Shown in pieces: positions 40,726-49,443 of a stretch of DNA of 64,000 nt. How positions within the stretch are numbered: the first letter of the stretch is position 1; the number at the start of each line of letters is the position of its first letter. The notes below the pieces were generated by a model. That model ran no database searches, was not told where the DNA came from, and saw nothing but the letters and a program-made list of their open reading frames with translations. The DNA is from JAYZDK01 sp964604165 (GTDB taxonomy: Bacteria; Myxococcota_A; UBA796; CAJQPC01). A program made the position numbers and the translations under genes. Location: positions 1 to 64,000 of the forward strand of contig CAZRYF010000003.1 in assembly GCA_964604165.1 (NCBI GenBank), in the 5' to 3' direction.

Positions 40726-42327
40726 CTACCGCGCTTCAGCCACCAGCTTTCGCACGGGGCTGCCCCCGATGGCCAGGGCGCAGAGCATGCCCCCCATCAT
40801 GGCGCCGATGACGCCCACGGTGCCTACTTCACTTCCGGCAAAGAACAGGTTTGGCACGGGAGACTTGGGCCGAAGGTGGGGGTTGGAAAACCGCTCCGGT
40901 GTGGGCTCAAGTCCGTAAATGGAGCCGGCGACCGGGCGGCAGAAGGTCTCCGTGGACACGGGCGTGGAGAGCTCGACGTAGTCCACCATGGGTCTCAAGC
41001 TGGGAAGACGCGCCAGGAGTTGGTCCAGCATGACCTCCGTGATGCGGGCCTTGAACTGATCATAGTTCTCTCCTCGTTTTCTCCATTCTGAACCGGACCA
41101 GGAGGAGAAACAGGACCAGGGCACGAATGTGACCACCTCCCCGGTGTGGCGTTGTTCGGGGCCCGGGTCGTGGAGCGGATCCTTGAGGGAGGGAAAGCTG
41201 CAGTAGAGGACTGGCGCCGGGCGAATGTCTTCTGGGTCACCCACATCCCACTCTCCCTGCTCTACGTTCCAGGAGGAGAGAAACCACTTGTTGGCCCCTG
41301 AACAGCCAGCAGAGCGAATGTCTCCCTTGAAGCCGATGTTCAGGCAGACGTGGGCTGGAGCACAGGAGAGGTCGGAGATCGAGGTCGTCCAGGGTGCCAG
41401 GCCGATGGAGTCTGGCAAGAGGCGCCGGACGGTGGCATTGGCTCCAATGGCGCTCACCACTGTCTTGGCGGCGATCTCTTCCCCAGTGGCCAGCCGCACC
41501 CCTGTGGCCTTTCCTCCCTTCAGGAGAATCTCCTCCACGTCCGCCACGACGCGGGTCCAGCCGTCGCAGTTGGCGACGGTCTGGAGCAGCTCAGAGGCGA
41601 TGCGCCCGCTTCCTCCCACCGGGTAGTACGCCCCGTGCAGGAAGTGTCGGATCACCAGGGCCTGGATGGCAAAGGAAGACCGAGACGGCGGACTGCCGTA
41701 GTATCCCCACTGGGCCACGAAGAGTGCCTGGAGTTTTGGGTCTTGGGTGAGAGCTGGAAGGACATCTCGGGTCCGCTGCGCCATGTACTGGCTGGCCTTG
41801 CGGCCGAGGGTCCGTTCCAGCGCCCAGCCAAGAGGCGCCCCGGTCACCCGGGCAGCGAAGTACCCCCGCATGCTTCGGGCCACCTCGCGGCAGAGCTGCA
41901 CGTAGTCAAGGACCGCCTGGTGTTCCCCTGGAAACGGCTCCGAGAGATTTTGGATGAACTGTTCGGGGTTGTCGGGAAAGTCCAGGGAGAATCCATCGGA
42001 CCAACGGAATTGTTCATACACTGGGCCCAGAGAAGACCACTGCAGTCGGTCGTCCGTGAGCACCTTCAGCAGCCGCCCAGGCATGGAGTGGCCGGTGACC
42101 TCGCCCACGGCATGTACACCCACGTCCCAAGTGTACCCCTTGCGTCGAAAGGCGTGGGTGAAGCCGCCGGGTACGTAGTGCTGCTCCAGAACCAGGACTC
42201 GTTGTCCAGCCTTCGCCAACATGGCGGCGGTGGTCATTCCCCCCATGCCGGAGCCAACCACAAGGACGTCCCAGGGGCCCTCTTTGGCCTTCCTGGACCA
42301 AGGCCGTGAGAGGCCGGCCTTCGTCAC
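40726..42327 (-). CDS. FAD-dependent oxidoreductase of the RetSat / phytoene desaturase type
   Basis: The 533-residue flavoprotein has an N-terminal dinucleotide motif VVGSGMGGMTTAAMLAKAG, the EQHYVPGGFTHAFRRKGY segment, and the C-terminal FAD motif NLFFAGSEVGTVGVIGAMMGG. This pattern is characteristic of all-trans-retinol 13,14-reductase-like and CrtI-like enzymes, which reduce or desaturate polyenes. No carotenoid genes are nearby, so the substrate is unknown. GTG start at 42327 overlaps the preceding stop (GTGA). Confidence 0.85.
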   Translation of the reverse strand: MTKAGLSRPWSRKAKEGPWDVLVVGSGMGGMTTAAMLAKAGQRVLVLEQHYVPGGFTHAFRRKGYTWDVGVHAVGEVTGHSMPGRLLKVLTDDRLQWSSLGPVYEQFRWSDGFSLDFPDNPEQFIQNLSEPFPGEHQAVLDYVQLCREVARSMRGYFAARVTGAPLGWALERTLGRKASQYMAQRTRDVLPALTQDPKLQALFVAQWGYYGSPPSRSSFAIQALVIRHFLHGAYYPVGGSGRIASELLQTVANCDGWTRVVADVEEILLKGGKATGVRLATGEEIAAKTVVSAIGANATVRRLLPDSIGLAPWTTSISDLSCAPAHVCLNIGFKGDIRSAGCSGANKWFLSSWNVEQGEWDVGDPEDIRPAPVLYCSFPSLKDPLHDPGPEQRHTGEVVTFVPWSCFSSWSGSEWRKRGENYDQFKARITEVMLDQLLARLPSLRPMVDYVELSTPVSTETFCRPVAGSIYGLEPTPERFSNPHLRPKSPVPNLFFAGSEVGTVGVIGAMMGGMLCALAIGGSPVRKLVAEAR

Positions 42328-42914
42328 GTGGGCTCTGTGACCTGGTACCGAAGGGTCAAGCAGCCTGAGGTCTCACTCTCGCAGTAGTAGCTGACGACTT
42401 GAATGTTTGCGATCCCACCGCTGGCAAGATGGACTGCAAAGGTCGTCTCCCTGGAGCTTAGGAGGTGGCTGAAATACGAGTAATCGTACCAGTCGGACAG
42501 CACTGGGCTGCGCTTCACCTCGTCCACGACAATGTCTTGGACCCACACGCCCGAAGCTGGGACGGCGTGGGTCAGTGAGGCGGTCCCAAGATGACGGGCT
42601 CCAAAGGGCGCCTGGAGAAGCTGTCGCCGTACGTAGAGATCTGCGGCGGGACCCTTGGGAACCACCCGGCCAAGCTCCAAGCTGAAAGGCACCCATTTCT
42701 CGTTGTCCGAGGTGTCCAAGGTCACCTGGAAGGTGCCGTCTGCTTGGGTCGTTGCCACGGGGCTCAGGGAAAACCCCAGGGGTGCATCGTTCTCCTGTGG
42801 AACAAAGGTGGCGGCCAGAAACAACAGGACGCAGGTGGCCACGAAGGCCCCCACGCCCAGATGAATCAAGCGCAACCCCTCGTCGGTTGGGGCGTCCCGG
42901 GACGCTGCCGTCAC
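42324..42914 (-). CDS. Hypothetical single-anchor membrane protein
   Basis: The 196-residue protein has one N-terminal helix (LGVGAFVATCVLLFLAATFV) and a beta-rich periplasmic domain with two late Cys (YYCESETSGCL) that could form a disulfide. No family is recognised. It overlaps both neighbours by GTGA, so the four-gene operon 43921 to 40726 is tightly coupled. An association with the cupredoxin-like lipoprotein is plausible from position only. Confidence 0.6.
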   Translation of the reverse strand: MTAASRDAPTDEGLRLIHLGVGAFVATCVLLFLAATFVPQENDAPLGFSLSPVATTQADGTFQVTLDTSDNEKWVPFSLELGRVVPKGPAADLYVRRQLLQAPFGARHLGTASLTHAVPASGVWVQDIVVDEVKRSPVLSDWYDYSYFSHLLSSRETTFAVHLASGGIANIQVVSYYCESETSGCLTLRYQVTEPT

Positions 42915-43135
42915 TTGACTGGCGAGCTGCTCTGGACTCTAAGCCAGCGCCACATGACCCAGGTGCAGGTCAGGAGGATCGCGTTCATCACGACGAACCC
43001 GACTCCGTGGTACCAGGGCGGGGTCTCCCGGGCAAAGCTTGCCAGGGAGCCCCAATCCACCAGCACCAGGATCACCAACTGGGACCAGAATCCCACCTGG
43101 ATGAACCCGTCCGTGGTCAGGAATCGTCGACGCAT
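42911..43135 (-). CDS. Small hypothetical two-helix membrane protein
   Basis: The 74-residue protein has two hydrophobic segments (GFWSQLVILVLVDWGSLASF and VGFVVMNAILLTCTWVMWRW). It begins with ATG at 43135, 3 bases after the cupredoxin-like gene, and ends in a GTGA overlap. No family is recognised. Confidence 0.55.
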   Translation of the reverse strand: MRRRFLTTDGFIQVGFWSQLVILVLVDWGSLASFARETPPWYHGVGFVVMNAILLTCTWVMWRWLRVQSSSPVK

Positions 43136-43138
43136 GAA

Positions 43139-43921
43139 CTACTCGAAGGTGATGTCTTGCGTGACAGCACCGCCGGCGGACACCGTGACGGTGGCCTCGG
43201 ACTCGCCAAGCACTTCGTGCCAGGCCTTCAAGGTGTAGTCGCCGGCGGGCACGTCGCCGAGGTTGAAGCTTCCGTCAGCGCCCGTTGCGACAGCGTAAGG
43301 GGAGTCAGCAACGAACAGCGCACCCTTCATCCAGTCATGCAAATCGCAGCGAACCTCGACCATGCCGGACTTCTTCAGCTTCTTGGGGGAGGACTCGTTG
43401 TCCTTCTTGAGGGAGCTGTTCATGATGGTCTTGGAACCCTGGGTGAGGGTCATGTTCGTGTTGTGGGTGACCGGGTCACTGTTCTTGGCCACCACGTTGC
43501 CGCCCTTGCGGCCAATGCTCACGCGGGGGACGAATGCGCAGCCCTGGTTGTCGATGCTGACCGTGTCGGAGTCCCACTTCTTGCCGGACTTCACGCCCTC
43601 CAGGTACACGATGGCGTTCTGGAGCTTGCCATCGGCCAACACCAGGGCGCCCGAGGGGCGCTCCGGGTGATCGTGGGCGCACACTTCCGTGTCCTGGGTG
43701 ATGGCGAGGACCTCGTCCGTCTTGTCGCCCGTGTAGCTCACGGTTCCGGAGATGGACCCAGCATCTGCCACGGCGTCTTGCTCTTCGTAGCCGCCGGCCG
43801 CGGGAGCGGGGGCAGCAGCAGCAGCAGGAGCGGGCGCGGGGGCCTCGGAGGGGGCCTCGGATCCGCCGCCACAGGCGGTCAGGAGCAGCGAGATGGAGAG
43901 AGGGAGAAGCGTGCGGTTCAT
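43139..43921 (-). CDS. Lipoprotein with a cupredoxin-like domain and a carboxypeptidase-regulatory-like domain
   Basis: The 260-residue lipoprotein (lipobox LTAC, Cys17) has an Ala/Pro linker, then a cupredoxin-like domain of the methylamine-utilisation type. That domain shows GCAFVPRVSIGRKGGNVVAKN and DPVTHNT, with type 1 copper ligands His153, Cys192, His195 and Met198 (CDLHDWM). A C-terminal beta domain, FNLGDVPAGDYTLKAWHE, resembles carboxypeptidase regulatory-like folds. It may act as a periplasmic copper electron carrier for the nearby oxidases. AAGGAAG precedes the ATG at 43921. Confidence 0.78.
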   Translation of the reverse strand: MNRTLLPLSISLLLTACGGGSEAPSEAPAPAPAAAAAPAPAAGGYEEQDAVADAGSISGTVSYTGDKTDEVLAITQDTEVCAHDHPERPSGALVLADGKLQNAIVYLEGVKSGKKWDSDTVSIDNQGCAFVPRVSIGRKGGNVVAKNSDPVTHNTNMTLTQGSKTIMNSSLKKDNESSPKKLKKSGMVEVRCDLHDWMKGALFVADSPYAVATGADGSFNLGDVPAGDYTLKAWHEVLGESEATVTVSAGGAVTQDITFE

Positions 43922-44015
43922 GTTGTCTTCCTTGGTTGGAAACCGGCTAGGTTTCGGCGACACGCCCACTTATGACGGGCCTTGGGCGGGTGCAAGGTCC
44001 GACCTCTCACGTGGC

Positions 44016-44044
44016 TTGACGCGGTGGGGATCCGGCACTAAGAC
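44016..44044 (+). promoter_or_regulatory. Candidate promoter of hemY
   Basis: TTGACG (44016-44021) and TAAGAC (44039-44044) are 17 bases apart. They lie in the 168-base divergent gap before hemY, giving a leader of about 40 bases. The -10 element is weak. Confidence 0.35.
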
Positions 44045-44089
44045 CCACCTGCCCGTGGGGGAGCCAAGCCTCCCAAGAGGGGAGAGCCA

Positions 44090-45523
44090 GTGGCAAAGGT
44101 CGTGGTGATTGGAGGGGGAATCTCGGGGCTGTCCCTTGGGGCGGAGTTGGTGTCGAGGTGTCCGGCCGCGGAGGTCAGGGTGCTGGAGTCCACCGGGCGT
44201 GCTGGCGGGAACATTCGCACCCGATCTGAGAATGGCTGGACCTGCGAAGCGGGGCCCGCCGCTTTCCTGAACCGCGACCCTTCCACCCTGGAGCTGGTCA
44301 CCCAGTTGGGGTTGGAGGACGAGCTTGTGACCGCCCAGGAGACCGCCCGACGGCGATACATCCTGGTCAATGGGCGCTTGCGGAGGTTTCCGGACAGCCT
44401 CTCCAGCTTCTTGAACAGCGATCTCTTGTCCCTGCGTGCCCGCGCCCGGGTCCTGATGGAGCCGCTTGTGCCTCCTGCCCCCCCCAACATGGAGGAGAGC
44501 GTGGCTTCGTTTGCCAGGCGCCGCCTGGGACGGGAAGCCGCAAACCGCTTGTTGGATCCGGTCGTCGCGGGAATCTATGCGGGCGACCCTGAGCGACTCT
44601 CAGCGTCGGCGGCGCTCCCGCAGTTGACGGATCTGGAACAGAACGGCAGAAGCCTCTTGCAGGCCCTGATCCGGTCCCGGGAACAGAGCGCTCAACAAGG
44701 CAGCGTGAGCCCCTCGGGGGTTGGCATGCGGCGCATGGTGTCCTTCCGGCATGGGATGGGTCGCCTGGTGGAAGCGCTGGTGGAGAGCCTGGGGCCGCGG
44801 CTTCAACACCACAGCCCGGTCAGCTCTCTGGAGAGGAGAGCCGGGTCGTGGCGGGTCCACGTGGGAGGGGAGCGGCCCCGGATGGAGGACGCTGATGTGG
44901 TGGTGTCCGCGGTGCCGGCCTCTTTGGCCGCTCCTTTTCTCGGGCCCTTGCATCCGGATCTTTTGGCTGCTTGCACCGGTGTTCCCAGTGCGCCGGTGGC
45001 GGCGGTGAGCCTTGGGTACCGGGAGAGCGAGGTGCCCCATCCCATGGATGGTTTTGGCTACCTGGTTCCGTCGACGGAAGGGGGGCGGGTCCTCGGGGTC
45101 ATGTGGACCTCCTCCATGTTTTCGGGCATGCGAGCCCCCCAGGGACACGTGCTCCTGCGGATCTTCATGGGGGGTGCCAGGGACCTGGGGGTCTGTGGGA
45201 TGGAACAGGAGGATCTGGCGCTCTCGGCGCGTCAACACCTGCACCAGGTCATGGGGATCTCAGCGAGGCCCCGTTGGCAGGCCTGCTTCCGCCACCGCGT
45301 GGGGATTCCGCAATACGAAATTGGACACGAGGCCCGGGTGCACGAGGCCAGGCGCGCTCTTCTCTCTTTGCCAGGCCTTCTCATGGCCGGCAATTCTCTC
45401 CAGGGAGTCGGGGTGAACCACTGCACAAAGCTGGCCCGGGAGAGCGCTATTGCGGTCGCGGACTATCTTCGGGCGCTTCCCGAGCAGCCGTCAGAGTCGA
45501 CCCTCAGTCCCGCTTGTCCTTGA
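44090..45523 (+). CDS. hemY: Oxygen-dependent protoporphyrinogen oxidase
   Basis: The 477-residue flavoenzyme oxidises protoporphyrinogen IX to protoporphyrin IX using oxygen, the penultimate step of heme synthesis. It has the FAD motif VVVIGGGISGLSLGAEL, RAGGNIRTRSENGWTCEAGP, FARRRLGREAANRLLDPVVAGIYAGDP in two close parts, and the C-terminal LLMAGNSLQGVGVNHC. GTG start at 44090 follows AGGGGAGAG. It fits the aerobic heme supply for the surrounding oxidases. Its last 20 bases overlap the convergent small membrane gene. Confidence 0.92.
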   Translation: MAKVVVIGGGISGLSLGAELVSRCPAAEVRVLESTGRAGGNIRTRSENGWTCEAGPAAFLNRDPSTLELVTQLGLEDELVTAQETARRRYILVNGRLRRFPDSLSSFLNSDLLSLRARARVLMEPLVPPAPPNMEESVASFARRRLGREAANRLLDPVVAGIYAGDPERLSASAALPQLTDLEQNGRSLLQALIRSREQSAQQGSVSPSGVGMRRMVSFRHGMGRLVEALVESLGPRLQHHSPVSSLERRAGSWRVHVGGERPRMEDADVVVSAVPASLAAPFLGPLHPDLLAACTGVPSAPVAAVSLGYRESEVPHPMDGFGYLVPSTEGGRVLGVMWTSSMFSGMRAPQGHVLLRIFMGGARDLGVCGMEQEDLALSARQHLHQVMGISARPRWQACFRHRVGIPQYEIGHEARVHEARRALLSLPGLLMAGNSLQGVGVNHCTKLARESAIAVADYLRALPEQPSESTLSPACP

Positions 45524-45689
45524 GAAACCTCGCCAGGTAGACCCCCAGGGCCAGGCCGAAGGCACCAAAGGACGCCCCCATCCAGGACGGGCCTTGCTCC
45601 GGGTGCTGAAAGGACCACCAGGAGAAGCCAGCGCAGAAGACAATGGTCAAGGCGATCATGAGCGCGTGTACACGGTAGAGGGGTGTCAT
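45504..45689 (-). CDS. Small hypothetical two-helix membrane protein
   Basis: The 61-residue protein has two hydrophobic helices (ALMIALTIVFCAGFSWWSF and WMGASFGAFGLALGVYLARF). ATG at 45689 overlaps the upstream stop as ATGA, so it is coupled to the 120-residue gene before it in the ctaA-ctaB operon. Family unknown. Confidence 0.55.
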   Translation of the reverse strand: MTPLYRVHALMIALTIVFCAGFSWWSFQHPEQGPSWMGASFGAFGLALGVYLARFLKDKRD

Positions 45690-46048
45690 TCGTCAAACTC
45701 CACTTCTTCCAGGTCTCGCCAAAGCTCGTCGCCAAAGGTGCGAAAGTTGTGGGTGCCCACAAAGTGGAACCCGTCGTGGAAGTTTATCTTGAATTTTCCA
45801 CCGCCAAACCGCTCGGAGAGAAAAGCGTTGGGGTCCGTCAACAGGGCGGGAACCTCCCCCAGCTTCCAGCGCCCAAGTCCCATGAACCGAATGGTGTCGC
45901 CCACTGGCTCCATGACGAACAAGGTGGCGGTGCTGTTTCCAAGGGACTGCAGAAAGGTCTGCTCCAGGGCGGACTGGTCCTCGTGCAGTTGGTGCCGCTG
46001 ACACTGCCGAACCACATGGTCTTCATAGATGGGCCAGAGCCAGTCCAT
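45686..46048 (-). CDS. Hypothetical soluble protein in the heme a operon
   Basis: The 120-residue protein has no signal peptide or membrane helix and is rich in aromatic and acidic residues (FGGGKFKINFHDGFHFVGTH, DELWRDLEEVEFDE). It starts one base after the ctaB stop and ends in an ATGA overlap with the next gene. No family is recognised. The operon position suggests a link to heme a synthesis or oxidase assembly, by inference only. Confidence 0.6.
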   Translation of the reverse strand: MDWLWPIYEDHVVRQCQRHQLHEDQSALEQTFLQSLGNSTATLFVMEPVGDTIRFMGLGRWKLGEVPALLTDPNAFLSERFGGGKFKINFHDGFHFVGTHNFRTFGDELWRDLEEVEFDE

Positions 46049-46049
46049 C

Positions 46050-46970
46050 CTAGGAAAGCCAGTGGAACCAGTCGTAGGCCGCTACGTCCACCATCATCGC
46101 GCCAAACAGGGCGAAGAGGTAGGCGATGGAGGCATGGAACATGCGCTTGTCCACTGCGTAGTCCTGACGGTGAATTGCCAGGAGGTTCCACCCGAGGAAC
46201 CACAGGCCACTCAGGAGCGCGACCCCCGCGTAGAGCTCGTGAAGGATGCCCAGCCAGGTCAGGGCAAGAGACACGGGGATCATGGCCACGGTGTAGCCCA
46301 GGCCCCGCCACCGGGTGCCCTGGTCGCCCACCACGAGGGGCATCATGGGAAGCTCGGCGTTCGCGTACTCGTCTTTTCGGAACAGGGCAATCGCCCAGAA
46401 GTGGGGCGGGGTCCACAGGAAGATGATCAGGAAGAGGATGATGCCTGCAGGACCCAGGTTGCCGTCCACAGCGGCATCTGCAATCAGTGGAGCGGTTGCG
46501 CCGGCTGCACCGCCGATCACGATGTTCTGTGGCGTGCGGCGCTTGAGACCCAGGGTGTAGACAAAAACATAGAATGCAATGCTGGCTGCACCGACGAAGG
46601 CGGGCAACCAGCCGCCGCAGATGTAGAGCATCCCCGTGCTGACCACAGAGAGAATGACTCCAAACCAGAGAGCCTGCCCTGGCACCATGGCCGCAGCGGG
46701 AAGAGGGCGGTTCTGGGTGCGCGCCATTCGGGCGTCAATGTCCCGCTCCAGGTAGGCGTTGAGCACGCTGCATGCGGCACCGGATAGCGCCGTCCCGAGG
46801 ATGACCCAGAACGCCAACGAGAAGGTGGGGGTGATCTCCTGGCCCATGATCAGGGTGGGCAGGCCGGTGAAGACCACGAGAAAGAGCACCCGGGGACGGG
46901 ACATCTCGTAGTAGAGCGCCAGTGTTCGGCGCAGCCCCTGGGGGGCGGCGGTGGGGGCGGAGACTTCCAT
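46050..46970 (-). CDS. ctaB: Protoheme IX farnesyltransferase (heme O synthase)
   Basis: The 306-residue UbiA-type membrane prenyltransferase adds a farnesyl group to heme b. It has the signature NAYLERDIDARMARTQNRPL with both Asp residues, and the second motif DEYANAELPMMPLVVGDQGT, across about eight helices. Its ATG at 46970 directly follows the ctaA stop (TAGATG), so ctaA and ctaB are coupled. It provides heme o to CtaA. Confidence 0.95.
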   Translation of the reverse strand: MEVSAPTAAPQGLRRTLALYYEMSRPRVLFLVVFTGLPTLIMGQEITPTFSLAFWVILGTALSGAACSVLNAYLERDIDARMARTQNRPLPAAAMVPGQALWFGVILSVVSTGMLYICGGWLPAFVGAASIAFYVFVYTLGLKRRTPQNIVIGGAAGATAPLIADAAVDGNLGPAGIILFLIIFLWTPPHFWAIALFRKDEYANAELPMMPLVVGDQGTRWRGLGYTVAMIPVSLALTWLGILHELYAGVALLSGLWFLGWNLLAIHRQDYAVDKRMFHASIAYLFALFGAMMVDVAAYDWFHWLS

Positions 46971-47897
46971 CTAAGCGACGGCCTCGTCCGACTCTTCGAC
47001 CGCGGTGCGACCGCCCTGGCACGAGATCCGCACGAGCACGGTAAAGAGCAGCACCAGTCCAGCAGCGCCTGCCGAGTGGCCTGCGGTGATTTCAACGGGC
47101 AAGAGCCAAAGCACGTTCAGCACACCCAGAACCACTTGAACAATCACCAGGATGAGGGCGGCCCCTGTCGGTGCACCCACCTGGGGGTGGCTCCGACCGA
47201 TCACGGCAAGGGCCAGGACAACGCCTGTGAGGGCGTAGGCCACGAGACGGTGAAAGACCTGAAGACCAATGAGCCCCGTAAAGGACGGGAACCACACATC
47301 TCCCTGGCAGGTGGGCCACTGGAGGCAGGCGAATCCGGCATGGTTCGAGCTGACGAGGCCTCCGAGCACCATCTGGGCAAAAAGGAGAAGCGCTGCTGCT
47401 GCCAACAAGGGCCGCCACCCACGGGGCAGGGGACCTGGCGTGACAGGAGGGTGGTAGGTGTCGCGTAGCCGAAGGGCCATCACCCACAAGGTCAGGCAAA
47501 ATAGGTTTCCAAACAGAAGGTGCAGGGTGACTGTCCAGGCGGCCAGCAGCTTCAAGACCGTCAGCCCCCCGAGAACGACCTGAACGCCAAGCACACCAAG
47601 AACGACCCAAGGCAGGCGACCCAGTGCCTTCCAGGCAATCGGAGTGCGCCAGGCTACAAGGAGCGCGGCCACAAGGAGCAGGCTGATGCTTCCCGCCAGG
47701 GTGCGGTGGCCCCACTCGAGGATCACCCCAAGGTCCAGGCTCGGGAGGAGTTTTCCAAAACACAGGGGCCAGTCCGGGCAGGACAATCCAGCACCCTTGA
47801 CTCGCACCAGCGCGCCAAAAACCACCAGGACATAGGTGATGGCGGTCAGGCCGAAAAAGGCACGGACCAGGCCTCGGAGCCGAGGAGCGGTGTTCAT
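46971..47897 (-). CDS. ctaA: Heme A synthase
   Basis: The 308-residue, eight-helix enzyme oxidises heme o to heme a for the aa3 oxidase. Four conserved His lie in WGHRTLAG, VTLHLLFGN, QVFHRLVAYA and TAGHSAGAAG, two per four-helix half. The extracellular loops carry Cys pairs (LSCPDWPLCFG and ACLQWPTCQG), the redox disulfide of the Bacillus-type enzyme. The ATG at 47897 is preferred over a TTG six bases upstream. It is the first gene of its operon. Confidence 0.93.
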   Translation of the reverse strand: MNTAPRLRGLVRAFFGLTAITYVLVVFGALVRVKGAGLSCPDWPLCFGKLLPSLDLGVILEWGHRTLAGSISLLLVAALLVAWRTPIAWKALGRLPWVVLGVLGVQVVLGGLTVLKLLAAWTVTLHLLFGNLFCLTLWVMALRLRDTYHPPVTPGPLPRGWRPLLAAAALLLFAQMVLGGLVSSNHAGFACLQWPTCQGDVWFPSFTGLIGLQVFHRLVAYALTGVVLALAVIGRSHPQVGAPTGAALILVIVQVVLGVLNVLWLLPVEITAGHSAGAAGLVLLFTVLVRISCQGGRTAVEESDEAVA

Positions 47898-47913
47898 GGA
47901 CAAGGTTCACCCT

Positions 47914-47928
47914 GTGGCCTTTGGCCAC
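47914..47928. other. Short perfect hairpin between the purM operon and ctaA
   Basis: GTGGCC-TTT-GGCCAC lies just upstream of ctaA and downstream of the aldo/keto reductase gene, both minus strand. There is no convincing T-tract, so it could be a weak terminator or part of the ctaA leader. The rest of the 107-base gap shows nothing clear. Confidence 0.3.
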
Positions 47929-48004
47929 GCCGGCGCACAAATAGCGCGGCGTCCAACCCCCTGCAAACCCAACGAAAACCCGAATCGGACCCGTTCTCGG
48001 GCCT

Positions 48005-48997
48005 CTACCCCACCCCCGCGAACACCGATCCGATTCGGGTGATATCTTCCGGAGAGAGCGCGACATCTCCCGCCTGGGCATTCTCCAGGGCCTGAGTTGC
48101 ATTTCGGGCGCCGGCCAGTGCGCAGGTCAGGCCGGGCTGGGCCACTACCCAGGCGAGCGCCAGCTGAGCAAAGGTAGCCTCGTGTGCTGTTGCGATGTCT
48201 CGAATCGACTCCAGGTTCCGGAGAATCTTCCGCCGGTTTTCCACGCTGAAGATGGGCTGGGTGGGGCGCTTGTCCCCGGCCGGAAAGGTCCGGTCTGGGC
48301 CCACGGCGCCGGCGAGCAGGCCCTGCTCCATGGGCCTGTAGGCCAGGACGCCCACGTTGTGTGAGCGACACCAGGGAAGAACGTCGTTCTCGATTTTGCG
48401 GTGGAGCAGGCTAAATCGAGGCTGGGTCGAAGCCAGGGGCACATCCCCGAGAGCTGCCTGGGACTTCTCCATCAGCTCGGGGGAGAAGTTGGAGACTCCG
48501 ATGGCGCGGATCTTCCCTTCTTCCCGCAGACGCAGCATCTCACCCATGGTCTCTGCCACGTCCGTCGATGGATCCGGCCAGTGGCACTGGTACAGGTCGA
48601 TCTCTTCTGTGTGAAGGCGCTTCAAACTGGCCTCGCACTCGGCCCGAACACTGGCTGGGCGGAGATCGTTTCTCACCACCTTGGGCTGACCGGTCACGTC
48701 TTGTGTGGTGAAGGCCACCGGGCCGTCTTCCCGGGTCCAACTCAAGCCGCACTTGGTCAGAATCTGGATTTCCTGGCGCCGGTGAGAGAGGGCGGCCCCC
48801 ACCAGGCGTTCAGAGTGGCCAAATCCGTAGACGGGGGCCGTGTCGATGGCAAGCGAGCCCGCATCCGCAGCGGCTCGCATGGCCGCAATGGCTCGCGCAT
48901 CATCGGTGCCTCCCCACCACCAACCGCCGATGGCCCAGGCCCCGAACACGATGGGAGGCAGGGTCAGATCGGTCGCGCCCAGAGCCCTTGGGGTCAT
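48005..48997 (-). CDS. Aldo/keto reductase
   Basis: The 330-residue NADPH-dependent oxidoreductase has a TIM barrel with the catalytic tetrad visible: Asp and Tyr in DTAPVYGFGHSE, Lys in ILTKCG and His in LYQCHWPD. IRAIGVSNFSPE and ALAWVVAQPG are usual for the family. The segment FSLLHRKIENDVLPWC and the length suggest the Tas/YajO-like branch. The substrate is unknown. ATG at 48997 overlaps the DUF523 stop (ATGA), so it is the last gene of the purM operon. Confidence 0.92.
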   Translation of the reverse strand: MTPRALGATDLTLPPIVFGAWAIGGWWWGGTDDARAIAAMRAAADAGSLAIDTAPVYGFGHSERLVGAALSHRRQEIQILTKCGLSWTREDGPVAFTTQDVTGQPKVVRNDLRPASVRAECEASLKRLHTEEIDLYQCHWPDPSTDVAETMGEMLRLREEGKIRAIGVSNFSPELMEKSQAALGDVPLASTQPRFSLLHRKIENDVLPWCRSHNVGVLAYRPMEQGLLAGAVGPDRTFPAGDKRPTQPIFSVENRRKILRNLESIRDIATAHEATFAQLALAWVVAQPGLTCALAGARNATQALENAQAGDVALSPEDITRIGSVFAGVG

Positions 48998-49443
48998 GGC
49001 AACTCCTCCTCGTTTCGCAGGGTAAGCCCTCGGGATTTGAGGAGTGCAGCAAAAACGCCCTCCCCAGGGCTGATAGCGCCGTCTCTCCAGACCTCACGGC
49101 AGCCACAAGAAGGGGACCGGGCCTTAAGGACGGCTTCTGAGGCGCCAGATCCCCGGTTTGCCGCCCGAATCGCGCCAGCCACAAACTTGCCGGTGACATT
49201 GGCGGTTTCCGTTTCCACCTGGGCTGATCCCCGGAGAACTGCTTCGCCGTCCCCTCCAACGAGCTGCGCCGGGGGCCGGGGGGTGCCCAGTCCACCCAGC
49301 TCCTCTGGGCAAACTGCCACGACGGAACCGCCTGCTTGGACAATTGCCTCCGCCCAGTTCTGAACGCGGAGGTTATCCTTGGACTGGCCGTCGTATCGAC
49401 AGGCCTTGCCCAACAGGCAGGCAGACACCAACACGCGGCTCAC
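48994..49443 (-). CDS. DUF523 family protein
   Basis: The 149-residue protein shows the DUF523 start RVLVSACLLGKACRYDG, the middle VVAVCPEELGGLGTPR and the Cys pair in KARSPSCGCREV. The conserved Cys residues suggest metal or thiol chemistry, but no activity is firmly assigned to the family to my knowledge. GTG at 49443 is chosen because it overlaps the purN stop as GTGA. It also overlaps the aldo/keto reductase start. Confidence 0.85.
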   Translation of the reverse strand: MSRVLVSACLLGKACRYDGQSKDNLRVQNWAEAIVQAGGSVVAVCPEELGGLGTPRPPAQLVGGDGEAVLRGSAQVETETANVTGKFVAGAIRAANRGSGASEAVLKARSPSCGCREVWRDGAISPGEGVFAALLKSRGLTLRNEEELP

